DNA of 55,731 bases from assembly GCA_029259695.1 (NCBI GenBank), contig JAJDEQ010000160.1, positions 1-55,731 of the forward strand. Direction: 5' to 3'. The translations under genes and the position numbers were made by a program. The notes beneath the pieces are model-generated. The model ran no database searches. It saw only the letters and a program-made list of their open reading frames with translations, and was not told the origin of the DNA. Shown here piece after piece: positions 50,729-55,731 of this stretch. The stretch's first letter is position 1. Each line of letters starts with the position of its first letter. The stretch comes from Planctomycetota bacterium. GTDB lineage: Bacteria; Planctomycetota; B15-G4.

Positions 50729-51925
50729 ATGCGTTCCTCGTTCCTGATTGCCCTGACCCTGGCCTCGATCGTCGCGGGCGCCGCCCTCGCCGCCCCGGCA
50801 GCCGCCAACCGGGCGCCCGGCCACGACCCGGCTGACGCGCGACCGATCGACATCGCGTTGTGCCTCGACACCAGCGGCAGCATGAGCGGGCTGCTGAACT
50901 CCGCGCGCGAGAAGCTGTGGGCGATCGTCAACGACCTGGCCCTGGCCGACCCCACGCCGCGCCTGCGTGTGGCCCTGCTCACCTTCGGCAGCGACATGCA
51001 CTCGGCGGAGGATGGCTACGTCCAGCTCGACCTGCCGTTCACCGATGACCTCGACAGCGTTTCGGCCGTGCTCTTCGGATTGGCAGCGCACGGCAACACC
51101 GAGTACGTGGGGCGGGTGGTGCACGTGGCCACGCGCAAGCTCGAATGGTCGTCCTCGAAGGGTGCGCTGAAGCTGCTGGTGGTGGCCGGCAACGAGTCGG
51201 CCGAGCAGGACCCGCTGGTGTCCATGCAACAGGCGTGTCGCGAGGCCGGCGCCGACGGCATCGTGATCAACTCGATCTACTGCGGCCCGCCCACCGACAT
51301 GGTGGCGCCGGGTTGGCGTCAGGTCGCGGAGCTGGGTGAGGGCTACTTCGCGTCCATCGACCAGGACCACGGCACGCTGGCGATCAGCTCGCCCTACGAC
51401 GACGAGCTGACCGCACTCGGCCTGGCGCTCAACGAGACCTACATCCCGTACGGCAAGGGCGGCGAGGCCGGCTGGTCCAACCAGCGCTGGCAGGACAGCA
51501 ACGCGGCGTCGGTCAACGGCGCGGCTGCTGCCGATCGCGCCGTGACCAAGGGCGGCCGGTTGTACAAGTCGTCCTCCTGGGATCTGGTCGACGCCCTGGA
51601 GGGAGGGGCCGTGACCTGGGGGGCCGTCGACGGCGGCAGCCTGCCCGAAGCCATGCGACCCATGACCCACGACCAGCGTTGCGCGCACGTGGCCGCCATG
51701 GCCGCCAGACGCAAGGCGGTCCAGCGGCGCATCGGCGAGTTGAGCGCCCTGCGCCGCACGTTCATCGCCAAGGAGCTGGCGGCTCAGGCGGATGGCGAGG
51801 CGCGTGCCTTCGACCGTGTCTTGCGCACGGCGATCCGCAGCCAGGCTCGGGACAAGGGCTTCACCTTCCCCGGAGACGTCGCGACGGAGACAGCCGGGTG
51901 CGCCCCGCGGCACATCCGGCGATGA
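50729..51925 (+). CDS. Secreted von Willebrand factor type A domain protein
   Basis: A 398-residue exported protein (signal IALTLASIVAGAALAAPAA). The vWA domain has the metal-ion-dependent adhesion site Asp48-x-Ser50-x-Ser52 in DTSGSMS, then LALADPTPRLRVALLTFGSD, and LKLLVVAGNESAEQDP. Residues about 270-398 are helical (AAMAARRKAVQRRIGELSAL). GGAG precedes the ATG by 8 bases. vWA proteins bind ligands through Mg2+; the partner is unknown. The two-component system follows 83 bases downstream, but is probably separate. Confidence 0.85.
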   Translation: MRSSFLIALTLASIVAGAALAAPAAANRAPGHDPADARPIDIALCLDTSGSMSGLLNSAREKLWAIVNDLALADPTPRLRVALLTFGSDMHSAEDGYVQLDLPFTDDLDSVSAVLFGLAAHGNTEYVGRVVHVATRKLEWSSSKGALKLLVVAGNESAEQDPLVSMQQACREAGADGIVINSIYCGPPTDMVAPGWRQVAELGEGYFASIDQDHGTLAISSPYDDELTALGLALNETYIPYGKGGEAGWSNQRWQDSNAASVNGAAAADRAVTKGGRLYKSSSWDLVDALEGGAVTWGAVDGGSLPEAMRPMTHDQRCAHVAAMAARRKAVQRRIGELSALRRTFIAKELAAQADGEARAFDRVLRTAIRSQARDKGFTFPGDVATETAGCAPRHIRR

Positions 51926-51963
51926 CCGTGGCGCCCGGTGCTGGGGGCGCGGCGTCCGGCACG

Positions 51964-51969
51964 TATCAT
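51964..51969 (+). promoter_or_regulatory. Putative -10 element (TATCAT)
   Basis: TATCAT lies 39 bases before the response regulator GTG and after the vWA stop. With TTGGAGC as ribosome site there is room for a short leader. No -35 box is clear. Confidence 0.4.
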
Positions 51970-52008
51970 CCGGGCACCGCGCCGCCCCTTCCTTTGGAGC
52001 CGAACAGC

Positions 52009-52722
52009 GTGACACCCTCGCTGGTACTCGTCGTCGAGGACGACCCTTCGATCCGTCGCGGGCTGGTCGATGCACTGACCTACGGGGGCTACGAGGTGTG
52101 CGCCACCGAGGACGGGCTGGACGCGCTGGAGCTGGCGCAACAACGCACGCCTGACCTGGTGCTGCTCGACGTCATGCTGCCCGGCGCCGACGGCTTCGAG
52201 GTCCTCGAGCGCTTGATGCGGACGCACCCCGGCCTGCCGGTGATCATGGTCACGGCGCGCGGCGCGGAGGAAGATCGCGTGGCGGGGCTCACCCGCGGCG
52301 CCGACGACTACGTGGTCAAGCCGTTCAGCGCCAAGGAGTTGTTGGCGCGCGTCGCGGCCGTGCTGCGGCGGGCGCCGGAGCGTTCGCGCGAGAGCGGGCG
52401 CGTGACGATCGACGGTCGCGGCGTGGACTTCTGCTCCCGCCGCGTGCAGCGACCCGACGGCAGTGAGTGCGTGCTCTCCGAGCGAGAGGCCGGCTTGCTG
52501 CGCTACCTGGTGCAGGCGGCGGGGCGACCGGCGGCTCGGGAAGAGCTGTTGCAGCGGGTGTGGGGTCTCGACCCGCGTGGCTTGCACACGCGCACGGTCG
52601 ACATGCACGTGGCGCGCCTGCGTGAGAAGCTCGCTGATGATCGCGACAACCCGCGCCTGATCGTCACCGTGCGCGGCGAAGGCTACGCGCTCGGCGCGGG
52701 CCTGGACGTGAGCCCCGCATGA
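52009..52722 (+). CDS. OmpR-family response regulator
   Basis: A 237-residue transcription factor. The receiver domain has Asp11-Asp12 in EDDPSI, phospho-acceptor Asp54 (LLDVMLPG), Thr82 and Lys104 (VVKPFS). A winged-helix DNA-binding domain follows from about 135, with LSEREAGLLRYLVQ, VDMHVARLREKL and VTVRGEGYALG. The GTG start at 52009 has GGAG about 9 bases upstream; a longer open frame to 51679 is not coding. Its stop overlaps the kinase ATG by 4 bases. The kinase is its cognate partner. Confidence 0.93.
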   Translation: MTPSLVLVVEDDPSIRRGLVDALTYGGYEVCATEDGLDALELAQQRTPDLVLLDVMLPGADGFEVLERLMRTHPGLPVIMVTARGAEEDRVAGLTRGADDYVVKPFSAKELLARVAAVLRRAPERSRESGRVTIDGRGVDFCSRRVQRPDGSECVLSEREAGLLRYLVQAAGRPAAREELLQRVWGLDPRGLHTRTVDMHVARLREKLADDRDNPRLIVTVRGEGYALGAGLDVSPA

Positions 52723-54614
52723 GAGCCGAACCCCGCATGAAGCGCTGGTGGCTGATCTTCGGCGCCTGTGCCGTGGCCATCGTGCTGGCGTTGTCAGCGG
52801 TGACCTTCACCGTCCTGGAGCTGGAGCGCAGCCAGGCCCGGGCCCACGGCCAGACCCGGCACGAAGAGCGTGTGCGGCTCGCTCTCTGGCGCATGGACTC
52901 GTGGTTGCTCTCTCCGCTGGCGCTGGAGTTCGGCCGTCCCTACCGCGAGTACCTGCCGTACTACCGGCAGGAGCAGGCCTACACGAGCATGCTCACCGCG
53001 CTGGGAGGCAGCGACGTGTTGGCGCCGTCGCCCCTTCTGGGGTACGAGTCGCAGGAGTTCCCGCTGCACTTCCAGCTCGATGGCCAGGGCCGTCTCGGAT
53101 CACCCCAGGTTCCATCGGGAGACCAGCTCGTTCTGGCCCTCGCGCATTCCACGACCGCCGAGCGGGTGGCGCGCTCCGAGGCCCGGCTGGCACGCCTGCG
53201 CGGCGTGTTGACGACGGCACGGCTCGCCGCGTCGGTCTCGCTCAGCGAGTCGCGGGTGGAGCAGCTCACGCGTGCTCCGGCGCCGGCGGTCGACGAGAGC
53301 GGGGAGGACGCCGCCGACCTCGGCGATCGCGAGTGGACCAAGCGCTTCCAGAACACCTACAAGGGGCAGACGGTCCAGAAGTTCAGCGTGCCGCAGCAGG
53401 AACACTCCGACGGGCGGGGCTCGGCTCAGCAGGCCGGGCTGCCGCGCGAGGGGGAGCCGCAGACGGTGGGGGACGGCGGGTTCTTCGACGATGTCGTCGA
53501 CGACGTGGAACAAGAGGACGAGAGACTGTCGAGCGTCACGGTGGGCACGTTCGTGCCGCTTTGGGTCGGCGATGCCGAGCAGACGCTGGTCTTCGCGCGG
53601 CGCGTCGATCGGGGATTGGAGACGCTCTACCAGGGCTTCAGCGTGAACTGGGAGTCCCTGCACGGCGCCTTGCTGAACGAAGCCGCCGACCTGTTCGACC
53701 AGGAGACCTTCCTGCGGGCGGAGCTGCTTCCGCTGCGCCGCCCGGACGCCGACACCGGCAAGGGGTTGGTGCTGGCGACGATCCCCGCCTGGCTGCACGT
53801 GCCGCCGGGGAGCGTCCCGATGCCCTCCGGGTTCACGGCTGAGCGCGGCGCCCTGACACTTGCCTGGCTCGCCGCCCTGTGCGCACTGGTCGCCGTGGCG
53901 ACCACCCTGCGCTCCAGTTTCGCGCTCTCCGAACGGCGCAGCCGCTTCGCGTCGGCTGTCACGCACGAACTGCGCACGCCGCTGACCACCTTCCGCATGT
54001 ACTCCGAGATGCTGGCCGACGACATGGTGCGTGGCGAGGAGCAGCGCCGCGAGTACCTGCAGACGCTCAAGAGCGAGTCGAACCGTCTCGCGCGGCTGGT
54101 GGAGAACGTGCTGTTCTACGCGCGCCTCGAAGAGGGGCGTTCCCAGGTGCGCTTGGAATCCACCGAAGTGGGGGCCTTGCTGGATCGCATCCGGCCGGTG
54201 CTCGAACGCCGGGCCGCGGAAGCGGGCATGCGCCTCTCGGTCCAGGACGGCGAAGCACGCGGCCGCCGCCTGCTCACCGACGGAGCGGTCGTGGAGCAGA
54301 TCCTGTTCAACCTGGTGGACAACGCGGCCAAGTACGCGCGCGGCGGCGCCTCCGACGAGATCGTGCTGGCCGCCCGGCCCGACGGCGACCGCGTCGTGCT
54401 CTCGGTGTGGGACAGCGGCCCGGGCATCCCGGCCGGCGCGGCGCGGCGGGTCTTCGAGCCGTTCGAGCGGGACGCGCCCGAGCCCACACCCGGCGTGGGC
54501 TTGGGACTGGCCCTCGCCCGGGGCCTCGCCCGGGAACTGGGCGGCGACCTCGTGCTCGATGGCGGACACTCGCCGGGCGCTCGCTTCGTCCTCACCCTGA
54601 AGGACGCCGGCTGA
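52719..54614 (+). CDS. Membrane sensor histidine kinase
   Basis: A 631-residue kinase. Membrane helix one is at about 8-30 (LIFGACAVAIVLALSAVTF) and helix two at about 378-396. The large sensor region between them (about 345 residues) has an acidic, Gln/Glu-rich stretch (DDVVDDVEQEDERLS) and no known domain. Phospho-acceptor His416 is in VTHELRTPLTTF; the ATPase domain has NLVDNAAKYA, DSGPGIP and GLGLALARGLA. ATGA overlap with the regulator. Signal unknown. Confidence 0.93.
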   Translation: MRAEPRMKRWWLIFGACAVAIVLALSAVTFTVLELERSQARAHGQTRHEERVRLALWRMDSWLLSPLALEFGRPYREYLPYYRQEQAYTSMLTALGGSDVLAPSPLLGYESQEFPLHFQLDGQGRLGSPQVPSGDQLVLALAHSTTAERVARSEARLARLRGVLTTARLAASVSLSESRVEQLTRAPAPAVDESGEDAADLGDREWTKRFQNTYKGQTVQKFSVPQQEHSDGRGSAQQAGLPREGEPQTVGDGGFFDDVVDDVEQEDERLSSVTVGTFVPLWVGDAEQTLVFARRVDRGLETLYQGFSVNWESLHGALLNEAADLFDQETFLRAELLPLRRPDADTGKGLVLATIPAWLHVPPGSVPMPSGFTAERGALTLAWLAALCALVAVATTLRSSFALSERRSRFASAVTHELRTPLTTFRMYSEMLADDMVRGEEQRREYLQTLKSESNRLARLVENVLFYARLEEGRSQVRLESTEVGALLDRIRPVLERRAAEAGMRLSVQDGEARGRRLLTDGAVVEQILFNLVDNAAKYARGGASDEIVLAARPDGDRVVLSVWDSGPGIPAGAARRVFEPFERDAPEPTPGVGLGLALARGLARELGGDLVLDGGHSPGARFVLTLKDAG

Positions 54615-54740
54615 GAGCGACCGCCCCGATCGGTTCTTGTCATCGGTCGCGACGGACGCGAGCCTGTGGGGCGACGCGCCACGCAGGCGCCGTCCCCGTG
54701 CCCGCGGAGCCCGCTCGGTCCCCGCAGTGCTGGAGGCCCC

Positions 54741-55731
<991 letters not shown>

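Noticed and set aside
54615..54740. Possible tRNA or small RNA before glnS
   Set aside because: No cloverleaf or structured motif could be folded by eye; it looks like plain spacer with the glnS ribosome site.

Overview
The window is a very GC-rich bacterial chromosome segment carrying about 45 protein genes on both strands. No tRNA, rRNA, CRISPR array, phage or transposase gene was recognised. The gene content looks planctomycete-like: a Tat-exported sulfatase, a DUF1570-type metallopeptidase fused to TPRs and a C-terminal glucanase-like fold, a carboxypeptidase-regulatory-repeat protein, a CHAT protease with TPRs, a DUF3568 lipoprotein, and many secreted proteins of unknown function. The phylum is an inference; no marker gene settles it.

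Layout. 0-1.3 kb: two reverse-strand secreted proteins, one with a KQERP tandem-repeat tail. 1.3-2.3 kb: no confident gene. 2.3-6.7 kb: RND efflux pump adaptor and transporter. 6.8-8.4 kb: DUF3568 lipoprotein, ACT-domain protein, membrane-anchored protein. 8.5-11.1 kb (reverse): metallo-beta-lactamase fold enzyme, small Lys-rich protein, saccharopine dehydrogenase. 11.4-17.4 kb: small anchored protein, AhpD-like protein, sulfatase, a repeat protein and a serine beta-lactamase-like hydrolase. 17.5-20.0 kb: an AhpD-like gene with an in-frame UGA and a bacterial SECIS (a selenoprotein), then frataxin, a VIT-type iron/manganese transporter and a TrmH-type RNA methyltransferase. 20.1-21.3 kb: two small proteins. 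21.4-28.9 kb (reverse): regulatory-repeat protein, thermolysin-like protease, RecD2 helicase, radical SAM enzyme. 29.1-37.0 kb: large secreted protein, RluA, DUF1570 protein, RCK protein, gltX. 37.0-38.2 kb: a 1.2-kb cassette of two related lipoproteins bounded by a direct repeat of the gltX 3' end. 38.3-39.1 kb (reverse): ArsR regulator and ABM-like protein behind paired AT-rich operators. 39.3-46.5 kb: hypothetical protein, CHAT protease, Imm33-like protein, SIR2-like protein, DUF488 protein. 46.5-50.5 kb (reverse): sulfotransferase, glycerol-1-phosphate dehydrogenase, nucleotidyltransferase and CDP-glycerol glycerophosphotransferase. 50.7-55.7 kb: vWA protein, two-component system, and glnS running off the end.

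How genes work together. The selenoprotein, frataxin and VIT genes form a plausible redox/iron group. The four reverse-strand genes at 46.5-50.5 kb read as one operon that could make a sulfated glycerol-phosphate surface polymer from glycerol-1-phosphate. The CHAT, Imm33-like and SIR2-like genes cluster around a short divergent promoter region and may be a defence locus. The strongest single finding is the selenoprotein: the UGA is preceded by Cys-x-x, is followed by conserved family sequence in the same frame, and has a 7-bp stem with a GGUCU loop 18 nt downstream.
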